From: Pseudomonas lundensis
GTDB lineage: Bacteria > Pseudomonadota > Gammaproteobacteria > Pseudomonadales > Pseudomonadaceae
DNA: 64,000 bases
Direction: 5' to 3'
Assembly (NCBI RefSeq): GCF_002269125.1
Contig: NZ_NQKI01000021.1
Location: 21,952 to 85,951, forward strand
Shown here: positions 17,956-26,381 of the stretch, one piece after another
Layout: each line of letters begins with the position of its first letter
Position numbering within the stretch: position 1 is the first letter of the stretch
The notes under the pieces: model-generated
What the model was told of the DNA's origin: nothing
Database searches by the model: none
What the model saw: only the letters and a program-made list of their open reading frames with translations
Position numbers and translations under genes: made by a program

Positions 17956-19117
17956 ATGGTTGCCGCTGTTGATGGCCTCAAGTGTTGGCGCGATGTCGGC
18001 GCAGGCTGCCTCCGAGCGCGAAGTGGAGTTGCTCGTCGGTTCCTATACCCAAGGCAAAAGCCAGGGCATCTACCGCTTGCAGTTCGACAGCGAAAAGGGG
18101 CGCATCACCCCTGAGCCGCTGCAAGTCTTCAAATCGGCCAACCCGTCGTGGTTGACGCTGTCTGCCGACCAGCAGCGGTTGTTTGTGGTCAACGAGAACG
18201 GTAAAGGGCAGGCGGATGTGGTGGGGCGCGTGAGCAGTGTTGCGATCAACCCGCGCACCAATGAGCTGACCCTGGTCAACCAAGTCAAAACCTTGGGCGA
18301 GGAGCCAACGCACTCCAGTCTGAGCCATGATGAGCGCTACCTGTTTGTGGCCAACTATGGCGTGCATGCAGACCCCGGCGGCAGCCTTGCGGTGTTGCCG
18401 ATCAATGCGCAGGGCCAGTTGCAGCCCGTGACCCAAATGAGCAGCCACCCGGCCAGTCTGGTCAATCCCGAGCGCCAGTTGTCTGCGCACGTGCATTCGG
18501 TGGTGTCATCCCCGGACGGCAAATTTGTGTATGCCAACGATCTGGGCGCCGACAAGATTTTTGTCTACCGCTACGACCCTGCAGCCAACCCCGAGCATCC
18601 GCTGGTCGCCGCCGAACCGGCTGCCATTGAACTGCCCGCCGGCAGTGGTCCACGCCACCTGTTGTTCTCCCGCGATGGCAAACACGCTTACCTGACCACA
18701 GAAATGAGTGCTCAGGTGTTTGTGTTCGATTACGCCGACGGTCAGCTCACACAACGTCAGGCGGTAGAACTGGCCCCGGGTCAACCTGCCCGGAACCGCG
18801 CCGCAGGCGGCCTGCACACCAGTGCTGACGGCAAGTTCTTGTATGTCAGTAACCGGGGCAAAGCCAACGAATTGCTGGTTTTTGCGATTAACCCGGCCAA
18901 TGGCGAGTTGACGCAAATCCAGCGCCGCACTGTGGAAGGCGATCACCCCCGCGAGTTCGCCTTGAGCCCGAACGGCAAGTTTGTACTGATCGCCAACCAG
19001 ATGAGCAACAACATCGTGGTCGTCGAACGCGACCCGCAGACCGGCAAGTTGGGCGACACCGTACAAAACCTGTCGATGGATGCCCCGTCCGACCTGAAGT
19101 TCATCAACCGGCCGTGA
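17945..19117 (+). CDS. Secreted lactonase family protein (seven-bladed beta-propeller)
   Basis: A 390-aa protein of the 6-phosphogluconolactonase/YbhE-type beta-propeller family. An N-terminal signal peptide (MKLKWLPLLMASSVGAMSAQA) implies export, so it is unlikely to be the cytosolic pentose-phosphate enzyme. The repeated propeller blades are visible as LLVGSYTQGKSQGIY, SPDGKFVYANDLG and SADGKFLYVSNRG. The start at 17945 gives the signal peptide directly; the earlier in-frame start at 17921 would add eight residues. A periplasmic sugar-lactone or unknown substrate is possible. Confidence 0.8.
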   Translation: MKLKWLPLLMASSVGAMSAQAASEREVELLVGSYTQGKSQGIYRLQFDSEKGRITPEPLQVFKSANPSWLTLSADQQRLFVVNENGKGQADVVGRVSSVAINPRTNELTLVNQVKTLGEEPTHSSLSHDERYLFVANYGVHADPGGSLAVLPINAQGQLQPVTQMSSHPASLVNPERQLSAHVHSVVSSPDGKFVYANDLGADKIFVYRYDPAANPEHPLVAAEPAAIELPAGSGPRHLLFSRDGKHAYLTTEMSAQVFVFDYADGQLTQRQAVELAPGQPARNRAAGGLHTSADGKFLYVSNRGKANELLVFAINPANGELTQIQRRTVEGDHPREFALSPNGKFVLIANQMSNNIVVVERDPQTGKLGDTVQNLSMDAPSDLKFINRP

Positions 19118-19197
19118 ACCCCGGGCCATTGCGTCTATCAAGCGGATCGACAGGCGCAGTGGCTGCGCAGCCCTGTGAGGTCGTCAACCCTGGGTAA

Positions 19198-19797
19198 TCA
19201 GGGGTGTTTGGCCATCACCGCGGTGAACAGCTCAGAGGTGAGGAAGCGTTCGAGCCAAGCCTGCACGTGCGGGTAGGGTGCCTGGACGAACCAGTCACGG
19301 TCTACGTGGGCAAACTGGCGTATGAACGGCGCCAGCGCCACGTCGGCCAGGGTCAAGGTGGCGCCGGTCAGGTAAGGGGTGTGTTCAAGCAGGGACTCAA
19401 GCCGCTGCAAGAATGCCGCCCCTTGCGCCCGGTAGTGTTCCACCGGGTATTCAGGGTAGCGCACGGCGTACTTGTAACGGTCCAGCAGCACCTTGAAACG
19501 GCTGTCGTTTTCGTCAATCAATTCATCGATCAAAGGCCGGGCGGGTGGCAGCCACAGGTCGGGGTCATTCTGCCCCAGCGCCCAGTGCATGATCTCCAGG
19601 CTCTGTTCGATGACCCGCCCGTCGGCGCACACCAGCACCGGCACCGTGCCTTTGGGCGATGCGGCCAGCATCTCGACCGGCTTGGCCTTGAGGCTGACCT
19701 CAATGATCGATAACGGCACACCGCTATAGCGCAGGGCCATGCGGGCGCGCATGGCGTAGGGGCAGCGCCGGAACGAGTAGAGGGTATGCAACATCAT
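19198..19797 (-). CDS. Glutathione S-transferase family protein
   Basis: A 199-aa GST. The thioredoxin-like N-terminal domain carries the CPYA motif at residues 12-15, followed by KPVEMLAASPKGTVPVL with the cis-proline, and then an all-helical C-terminal domain. The Cys/Ser-type active site suggests an omega/beta-like thiol transferase or disulfide reductase role. Its ATG overlaps the sbcC stop (ATGA), so it is the last gene of the sbcD-sbcC-GST operon. Substrate unknown. Confidence 0.85.
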   Translation of the reverse strand: MMLHTLYSFRRCPYAMRARMALRYSGVPLSIIEVSLKAKPVEMLAASPKGTVPVLVCADGRVIEQSLEIMHWALGQNDPDLWLPPARPLIDELIDENDSRFKVLLDRYKYAVRYPEYPVEHYRAQGAAFLQRLESLLEHTPYLTGATLTLADVALAPFIRQFAHVDRDWFVQAPYPHVQAWLERFLTSELFTAVMAKHP

Positions 19798-22700
19798 TTG
19801 ACCTGCACCGTGCTCAGCCCATTGCCTTGACGCTGAACCTGAATCTGCACCGGAATCCGTTCGTGCATCTCCTGTACGTGGGAAATCACCCCGACCTTGC
19901 GCCCTTGAGCCTGCAACCCGTCCAGTGCGTCCATCGCCAGTTGCAAGGATTCGGGGTCGAGACTGCCGAAGCCTTCGTCGATAAACAGCGACTCGATTTT
20001 CAACGTGCTCGACGCCATCGACGCCAGCCCGAGGGCCAACGCCAGCGACACCAAAAAGGTCTCGCCGCCTGATAACGAGTGCACCGAGCGCAGTTCGTCT
20101 CCCATCTCGGTGTCCATAACCAGTAATCCAAGCATGCTGCCGCCACGCTTGAGGCGGTAGCGGCGCACCAGTTGGCGCAGTTGGGCATTGGCATGATGGA
20201 CCAACAGGTCGAGGTTATAGGCCTGTGCAATCTTGCGGAATTTGTCCCCGGTGCCCGAGCCGATCAAATCACTGAGCCGCGCCCAGCGCTGCCACTCCTC
20301 ATAGGCCTGTGCCGTGCGCTGCGCCAGCGCCTGATTGGCCTGGGTGCGCCGGTCGTCTTCGGCTTGTTGCGCGCGCAGCCCGGCGCTCAGTTGTTCACAG
20401 TCCTCAAGTTGTGCGGTGAGCGCTTCAAGTGCCTGGGTCAGGGCCTGGGCGTCCAGATTGCCGTTGGCCTGCGCCTGATGCCGGGCGAGTTGCTGTTCGC
20501 GCTCCTGAAGCAGAACCCGTGCTTGTTCCAGCTGTTTTTCAGTGCTTTGCAGACGCTCGCGCAATGCCCGCACCTGCGGCTCGTCATGGGCCAATAACTG
20601 GCGCAGACGTGCGTCATCCACGCCGGTGTGCACGCCACGCCATTGGGCGACGTGAGCCGTTAACGTGGTGTGCTCCTGCTCAAGTGCTTGCAAACGCTCA
20701 CGCTGCGCCTTGAGCTCGGCCGTCAGCTGGATCTGCTGGCGCGTGGTGGCCTGCAGCGTGTCGCTGGCTTGGGCTTGTGCTGCGCGGGCCTGCTCCTGTG
20801 TCTGTTCGAGGTGCTGCTGCCAGGCCTCGGCGCTGCTGTGTTCGCCCAGCAGCGCCTGCAAGGCTTGGCCGCTCGAATGGTGCTGCGCGCGCAGTTCGTT
20901 CAGCGCCTGCTCCAGCGCGTCGCGCTGTGAGCACTGATGGCTGTGCTGAACCTGCTCGTGCTCGATTGTCTGATTGCGCGCCGCGTACGCGTCGAGTTCG
21001 TCGCGTTGTTGTTCCACTTGCGCAAGCCGCTCGGCCACCTGCTGATCCAGCGCCATGAAACAGGCCGACGTGTGCTGGCGCAATTCGGTCAAGCGCTCGG
21101 CAGTCAACACGCTGGAAAAGGCCGTCAGTTCTTCTTCAAGCCGCTGGGCATCGGCGTTGAGCTGCACTTGCTGGTCGGCCAATTGCCGGGCTGCCAACTG
21201 GCTGGCGTCGTTGTTGCGCTGGATGTCGCCTTGCAGTTGTGCGGCGTCCTTTTGCAGGGCGAGCAGGGTGTTCTGGCGCGCCTCGTCACGGCTGATGCTG
21301 TAGTGCAGCTGTTCAAGCCGATGGACCAGCCACTGCTCACGTTTAGCCGGGGGTTGGTCTTGCCATTGCGCATGGTGTGGGTGCGCTTCCAGGTGCGGGG
21401 CGAGCGCCTGTTGGTCGTCCAGAAGCTGCTGATGTTGCAGGCGCAGTTCGCGCAGTTGTGCATTCAGGCCGCTGACGTTTTCACGCAGTTGGTCGAGGGT
21501 GGCCTTGAGCGTGTCCACGGCCTTGCGGGCATTGGCTTCTTCGCTTTCGTCGTGGCGCGTCAGGCTCTGCAACATCGCTTCGGGCTGATGGTACGGGTGC
21601 TCATGGCTGCCGCAGACCGGGCACGGCTGGTTGTCCTGCAAGTGTTCGCGCAGCTCTTCAACACTGGCGCTGCGGGCCAGTCGCTGGCGCTCCAGCAGTT
21701 GGCGCGTGACGTTCAGCGCCTGTTCGGCCGCCTCGTACTGCTTTTTGGTCTGGGTGCCGTGTTCGATCAGCTGTTCGCGTTCGGTTTGCAGCGCCTGCAA
21801 TTTGCTTTGCAGGGCCAGCAGCCGGGCGTCCTGCGCCTGTTGAGTGCTGCACAGGCGTTGCAAGTCTTCGTAATCGCGCTGCTGCTGGCGATTGTCCTTG
21901 AGCAGGCTGCCCAAGGTCTGGATTTGCTCGTTGACGGCATGAGGTTCGGCCGCGGCTTCCTGAAACAGGATTTCCAGGCTATTGCGCAGCGCAGTCAGCT
22001 GTTGCGCAGCGTGCAGAGCACGTTGCTCCAAGGCCGGCAACTCTTGTTGCCCTGTGTTCAAGGTGTTGTTCAACCGTACCAGTTGCTGCAAGCGCGGCCG
22101 CCAGACGTCCCAGGCACTGGCCAGCGGTGCCAGTTCCGCGCTGTGTTCAAGCTGTTGCGCAATCAGCGACAGGTGTTCGGTACTGCGTTGCTGGCGCTCG
22201 ACGAGGGTGTCGAGCCGCTGCTGGCCCGATGCACTGGCGGTGTCGGCTTGCTGCTTGAGGGCATGTTGCTTGTCGAGCGTTTGATTGAGCCGTTGCAGGT
22301 TGGCCTGTTCTGCATAGGCGTGTTGCAGGGGCGTGGCGCACTGCTGGTGCGTGGCCTGGGCCTGTTCTGTCGCCAGGCGCGCAGCCTCTAACGTGTGCTC
22401 CAGCTGCGCGTGTTGGGCCTGCAATTGCGTGTGTTGCAGTGCCTGGCTGGCAATCTGGGCGGCGAGTGGACTGACCTGCGTGTCCAGCTCGGCCAACCGT
22501 GAAAACTGATGGCGCTGGGGGGCCAGTTGGTCGAGCAAATGCAGGGTTTCGCGTTCGCTGCACTGGCTGTCCCACAGCCCTTGCGCCTGTTGCAATTGCT
22601 CGGCGGCGCTGTGTTGCTGTTCCTGCAGCTCGCGCAAGACCTTGAGCCACGCATGTTGCTGCTCTAGCTGTTTGAGTTGCAGTTGCCGTGCCTTGAGCTG

Positions 22701-23435
22701 TTCCTGGGCCAGGGTGAAGTGTTGGTTCAGTTTGCTGCGCGCTTGCGGCGACAGGGGCGTAATGCCCACCGCTTGGTCCTGTAGCTGCTTGTGCAGGTCG
22801 CGGGTTTCCTTGGCCTTGTCGAAAGCGCGTTTGCCCAGCCGGGTGTACAGCGCGGTGTCGGTGAGTTTTTCCAGCAGTTCGCTGCGTTCGTTGTCGTCGG
22901 CCTTGAGGAAGGCGCTGAACTCGCTTTGGGCCAGCATCACGGCGCGGGTGAACTGTTCGAAGTTCAAGCCCAGCCGGGCTTCAAGCTGGACCTTGTAGTC
23001 ACCTTTCTGGCTGGCCAGCAATTGATCGCTGTCCAGATCGCGCAGGCTTTGGCGGCTGGCCTGGAGCTTGCCAGTGGCCTTTTCCCGCGCCCGGTTGGCC
23101 TCCCAGCGCGCCCGGTAGCGGCGACCGTCAATGCCGACAAAATCCACTTCGGCATAGCCTTCACCCGTGCCGCGGCGCAGCAGCGTGCGGGGGTCGCCGG
23201 TGGCGATCTCGCCGTCGACGTCTGGCACTTTGGCATCGCGGCCGGTGTTGTTCAGGCGCGGCACGGCGCCAAACAACGCCAGGCACAAGGCGTCCAACAG
23301 GGTGCTTTTACCGGCGCCTGTGGGGCCGGTAATGGCGAACAGACCGGCGCTGGCCAAGGGCTCGGCGGTGAAATCCAGCTCAAACGGCCCCGCCAGCGAA
23401 GCGAGGTTTTTCAGGCGGATGGCGAGAATTTTCAT
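19794..23435 (-). CDS. sbcC: Exonuclease subunit SbcC (Rad50-like)
   Basis: A 1213-aa SMC-like ATPase that with SbcD forms the Mre11-Rad50-type nuclease opening DNA hairpins and blocked ends. Walker A (GPTGAGKST) is at residues 37-45. Two long Gln/Leu-rich coiled coils flank the zinc hook CPVC at about residue 604. Near the C-terminus are the signature SLSGGETFLVSLALALGL and the Walker B FIDEGFGSLDPE. The length is longer than E. coli SbcC (1048 aa), the extra being in the coiled coils. It overlaps both sbcD and the GST gene by 4 bp. Confidence 0.95.
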   Translation of the reverse strand: MKILAIRLKNLASLAGPFELDFTAEPLASAGLFAITGPTGAGKSTLLDALCLALFGAVPRLNNTGRDAKVPDVDGEIATGDPRTLLRRGTGEGYAEVDFVGIDGRRYRARWEANRAREKATGKLQASRQSLRDLDSDQLLASQKGDYKVQLEARLGLNFEQFTRAVMLAQSEFSAFLKADDNERSELLEKLTDTALYTRLGKRAFDKAKETRDLHKQLQDQAVGITPLSPQARSKLNQHFTLAQEQLKARQLQLKQLEQQHAWLKVLRELQEQQHSAAEQLQQAQGLWDSQCSERETLHLLDQLAPQRHQFSRLAELDTQVSPLAAQIASQALQHTQLQAQHAQLEHTLEAARLATEQAQATHQQCATPLQHAYAEQANLQRLNQTLDKQHALKQQADTASASGQQRLDTLVERQQRSTEHLSLIAQQLEHSAELAPLASAWDVWRPRLQQLVRLNNTLNTGQQELPALEQRALHAAQQLTALRNSLEILFQEAAAEPHAVNEQIQTLGSLLKDNRQQQRDYEDLQRLCSTQQAQDARLLALQSKLQALQTEREQLIEHGTQTKKQYEAAEQALNVTRQLLERQRLARSASVEELREHLQDNQPCPVCGSHEHPYHQPEAMLQSLTRHDESEEANARKAVDTLKATLDQLRENVSGLNAQLRELRLQHQQLLDDQQALAPHLEAHPHHAQWQDQPPAKREQWLVHRLEQLHYSISRDEARQNTLLALQKDAAQLQGDIQRNNDASQLAARQLADQQVQLNADAQRLEEELTAFSSVLTAERLTELRQHTSACFMALDQQVAERLAQVEQQRDELDAYAARNQTIEHEQVQHSHQCSQRDALEQALNELRAQHHSSGQALQALLGEHSSAEAWQQHLEQTQEQARAAQAQASDTLQATTRQQIQLTAELKAQRERLQALEQEHTTLTAHVAQWRGVHTGVDDARLRQLLAHDEPQVRALRERLQSTEKQLEQARVLLQEREQQLARHQAQANGNLDAQALTQALEALTAQLEDCEQLSAGLRAQQAEDDRRTQANQALAQRTAQAYEEWQRWARLSDLIGSGTGDKFRKIAQAYNLDLLVHHANAQLRQLVRRYRLKRGGSMLGLLVMDTEMGDELRSVHSLSGGETFLVSLALALGLASMASSTLKIESLFIDEGFGSLDPESLQLAMDALDGLQAQGRKVGVISHVQEMHERIPVQIQVQRQGNGLSTVQVK

Positions 23436-24676
23436 GGCTGTTCGCCCTCCAGCTGTACGTCTTGCAGCAACACGGCAAAGTCCTTGAGGGTCTGTTCATC
23501 GGCTTCTCGGCCGTAGCTTTCTTGCCAGGCCCGGCTGAACAGCTCCTGCGGGGTCAACTGGTCGAGTTCGATCAGCCGCGAGCCGTCATCCTCGTCGGCA
23601 CCTTTGCCCTTGCCCGCGTAGTCGGCGCTGATGCGCACCAGGCGCACGGACTTGCCTTGCAGGGCGGTTTCAATCTGCTGGCGCAGGTCCGGCTGGGGTT
23701 CGTCGAGTACCACGCGCACTTCGAGCCAGGGCTGGCGCTGGGGATCGGCTAGCAGGTCAACGTCCGGCAGGTCGCTCAACTGCGAGAGAATCTCGGCCAG
23801 AGGCGCCGGGCCGATGCGTTGCAGGTTCACAGCACGAGGGATCAGCAAGGGCTCAACGCTGACCAGGGTTTCGCCCTCCAGTTGCACTTCCAGCACCTGA
23901 TGCGGGTAGCTGATTTCTGAAAAGGACAGGGGGATGGGCGAACCGCAATAGCGAATCCGCTCTTCACCATTGACCTTCTGCGGCTTGTGCAAATGCCCCA
24001 GGGCCACGTAGCTGATGCTCGGGCCGAACAGGCTGGCGGGCAGCGCTTCGGCGTTGCCGATGATCAGGCTGCGCTCCGAGTCTTCGGACACCGAGCCGCC
24101 GGCCATGTGTGCATGGCTGATGGCTATTAATGCCTGGCCGGGATGGCGCTTGGCGTTAGCGGCCTCGATCAACCACTCATGCACCTGACCGATGCCACGC
24201 AGGTAGTCATCGCCCAGATGTGCGCCGGTGACCTCGGCAGGGCGCAGGAAAGGCAACGCCAGGCACCAGGCCGCGATGCGTCCGCTGGCATCGGGCAGCG
24301 GGATCATCAGGCGTTCGGCATCCAGTTGACCATCGTCCAGCCACAACACGCGGCCCAGCGCGTGGGTGCGCAGACGCCGCATCAACGGGGCGGGCAGCTC
24401 AATGCGTGAGCCGGAGTCATGGTTGCCGGCAATCATCACGATGGTCAGCGCGGGTTGTTGTTCATGGGCGCTGACGATGAAGTCGTAAAGGCGCTCCTGC
24501 GCTTTGACCGGCGGGTTGACCGTGTCGAAGATGTCGCCGGCAATCAGCAGCACGTCGGGTTGTCGGGCGGCCAGTTGGCTCAACAGCCAGTTGAGAAAAC
24601 AGGCATGTTCGAAGTCACGTTCCTGGCCATGGAGGTTTTGCCCCAAATGCCAGTCAGATGTGTGAAACAGGCGCAT
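23432..24676 (-). CDS. sbcD: Exonuclease subunit SbcD (Mre11-like)
   Basis: A 414-aa nuclease subunit partnering SbcC. Calcineurin-type metal motifs are intact: DWHLG (Asp8, His10), GDIFD (47-51) and GNHDS (84-88). The C-terminal capping domain precedes a 4-bp overlap with sbcC. The 70-bp gap upstream separates it from the bat operon on the same strand. Confidence 0.95.
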   Translation of the reverse strand: MRLFHTSDWHLGQNLHGQERDFEHACFLNWLLSQLAARQPDVLLIAGDIFDTVNPPVKAQERLYDFIVSAHEQQPALTIVMIAGNHDSGSRIELPAPLMRRLRTHALGRVLWLDDGQLDAERLMIPLPDASGRIAAWCLALPFLRPAEVTGAHLGDDYLRGIGQVHEWLIEAANAKRHPGQALIAISHAHMAGGSVSEDSERSLIIGNAEALPASLFGPSISYVALGHLHKPQKVNGEERIRYCGSPIPLSFSEISYPHQVLEVQLEGETLVSVEPLLIPRAVNLQRIGPAPLAEILSQLSDLPDVDLLADPQRQPWLEVRVVLDEPQPDLRQQIETALQGKSVRLVRISADYAGKGKGADEDDGSRLIELDQLTPQELFSRAWQESYGREADEQTLKDFAVLLQDVQLEGEQP

Positions 24677-24746
24677 AACAGAATCCGTTAAAAAAGGTCA
24701 TCAGCGGTGGCGACAGGCATGCTGAATTGCTGTCGATACCTCGAAA

Positions 24747-26381
24747 TTATTTGGGGTAGAGCGGCGGCAGGCTACTCGGCTCGCTGCCGGGGTCTTGCTC
24801 GCGTTCGATCGCCGGAATGCTGCGAATGGCCTTCCATAAGTCTTCACCTTGCCAATGCTGGCCGGACTCGCTGTAGAGGGCGCCATTCAGGCCGTCCAGC
24901 GCATCCGACAACAACACAAAGCGTGCGGCCATGTCTGCCAGGGTTTCCGGCTGCTGGCGTGCCCAGGCATCCAGTGCCTGTCGGGTTGCCTGCGGGTCGT
25001 TGGCCAGGCAAGCGCGCTTGAGGTCATCCAGTAGCGTGCGGGGGCTGGGCCCGGTGTGCGCGGCTCGCAAAATGGCCGGCTGCCAGCGGGCGCGCCACCA
25101 CAGGCCGAAGCCGATCAGCGTCGAGCAACCCAGTACGAAAGTGCTGAGTTGCCACAGCCACAGCGACGAATTATCGCTCAGGGGGCGTGCCGTATTGCTG
25201 GCCGCAGCGTCCACGGCCAAGTCCGGATTGGCGGCGACTTGCAGCGTGCGCGCCGGTAAATAGCTGCGCTCAAGGCGGTCTTCGTGGGTGTTCCACCACA
25301 CCACTTCAACAGCGGGCAATTCGACTTGGCCCACGCGGGTGGGCACCAGCGCCTCGCGCTCCTCGCGGCTGCCGATCAGGCCGTTTTCGGTGATTTGGTT
25401 GCTCAGTTGCGGCAGGTCCGGGTAGCGCCGTAACCCGTTGACGTCGGTAGCGGTGAGCGCGGGTAATTGCGCGCTGGACAGCCCTTCAGCCTTGAGCGTA
25501 AGGGTTCGGGTAAGCGAGTCGCCGACCATGCAGTGATCGGGCTCGGGGTTCCAGGTTTCACTCATGCTCAGGCTGCGAGCGGGCAGCCATGCAGCGTTGC
25601 TCGGGTAGTCTTGCGGCTTGGGTTTGACCTTGAGCGGGATGTCCGGCGAAGTCACATGCACCAGCTTTCCCGGTATCGGGCCCAAGGGCGCCGGGGCGTT
25701 GGACTGTTGGCTGTCGACCTGAGTGGCGCTGAAGGTTTGCGCAGGCACCAGCAGCTCGCCGCTGTGCTGCGGGTAGATCCCGTAGCGCATTTCGATGACG
25801 CCGTGGCGCACGCCGTTAATCAGCTTTTCGTAGGTGCGCGACTCACCGAGCTGTTCGACGATGGCATCGCTCAGGTGCAACGGGGTCAGGCTGCTGTCGT
25901 CGTACAACGCAACCGAGTGGTAAATGCGCAGGGTCAGGATGGCTTGCGCCTGCACATAAACGCTGGACTGGTCGAGGCTGGACTCAATAAAAACCGGGGC
26001 CAGTTCGTTGTCGCTGACCACACTCTGGCTGACCGTCAGGCTGATCGGTTGACTGCGGTGATCGCCAACCTGCAGCGGCGGGATCACCACCGTGCCGGTG
26101 CGTTTGGGTTGCAGGGTGATGATCCAGCGCGTGTTGGCCTTGTTGCTGTCGCTCAGGTTGGTCAGTTGATTGACCTGGCGCGTGCCGCGCACCTCAAACA
26201 GGTCGTTGAGGGGCGTGAGGTCAGGCTTGCCAAATTGCGTGGCGTCATTGGATTCCAGCGTCAACTCGACGGTTTCGCCCGAGTTAAGGTGATCGCGGTC
26301 GACACTGGCGACCAGCCCCAGTGCCTGGGCGGGCAGCGTCCAGCACCACAGCAAAAGTAACAAAGCACAAAGGCGGTTCAT
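24747..26381 (-). CDS. BatD family protein (oxygen-tolerance-type)
   Basis: A 544-aa membrane-anchored protein of the BatD/DUF7939 type. An N-terminal signal peptide (LCALLLLLWCWTLPAQA) is followed by beta-rich extracytoplasmic domains starting LVASVDRDHLNSGETVELTL. One transmembrane helix lies near residue 440 (LWLWQLSTFVLGCSTLIGFGLWW) and a short cytoplasmic tail follows. The chosen ATG overlaps the stop of the upstream VWA/TPR gene. It is the last gene of the moxR-bat operon, whose products are thought to act as an envelope MoxR/VWA chaperone-like system. Confidence 0.84.
   Translation of the reverse strand: MNRLCALLLLLWCWTLPAQALGLVASVDRDHLNSGETVELTLESNDATQFGKPDLTPLNDLFEVRGTRQVNQLTNLSDSNKANTRWIITLQPKRTGTVVIPPLQVGDHRSQPISLTVSQSVVSDNELAPVFIESSLDQSSVYVQAQAILTLRIYHSVALYDDSSLTPLHLSDAIVEQLGESRTYEKLINGVRHGVIEMRYGIYPQHSGELLVPAQTFSATQVDSQQSNAPAPLGPIPGKLVHVTSPDIPLKVKPKPQDYPSNAAWLPARSLSMSETWNPEPDHCMVGDSLTRTLTLKAEGLSSAQLPALTATDVNGLRRYPDLPQLSNQITENGLIGSREEREALVPTRVGQVELPAVEVVWWNTHEDRLERSYLPARTLQVAANPDLAVDAAASNTARPLSDNSSLWLWQLSTFVLGCSTLIGFGLWWRARWQPAILRAAHTGPSPRTLLDDLKRACLANDPQATRQALDAWARQQPETLADMAARFVLLSDALDGLNGALYSESGQHWQGEDLWKAIRSIPAIEREQDPGSEPSSLPPLYPK

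Noticed and set aside
19118..19197. Terminator between the lactonase and GST genes
   Set aside because: There is a palindromic GGCTGCGCAGCC at 19161-19172 but no T-run on either strand, so I do not call a terminator.
20937..22391. 484-codon rightward frame opposite sbcC
   Set aside because: Shadow of the coiled-coil region; hydrophobic Leu/Val bias comes from reverse reading of Gln/Glu/Leu codons.
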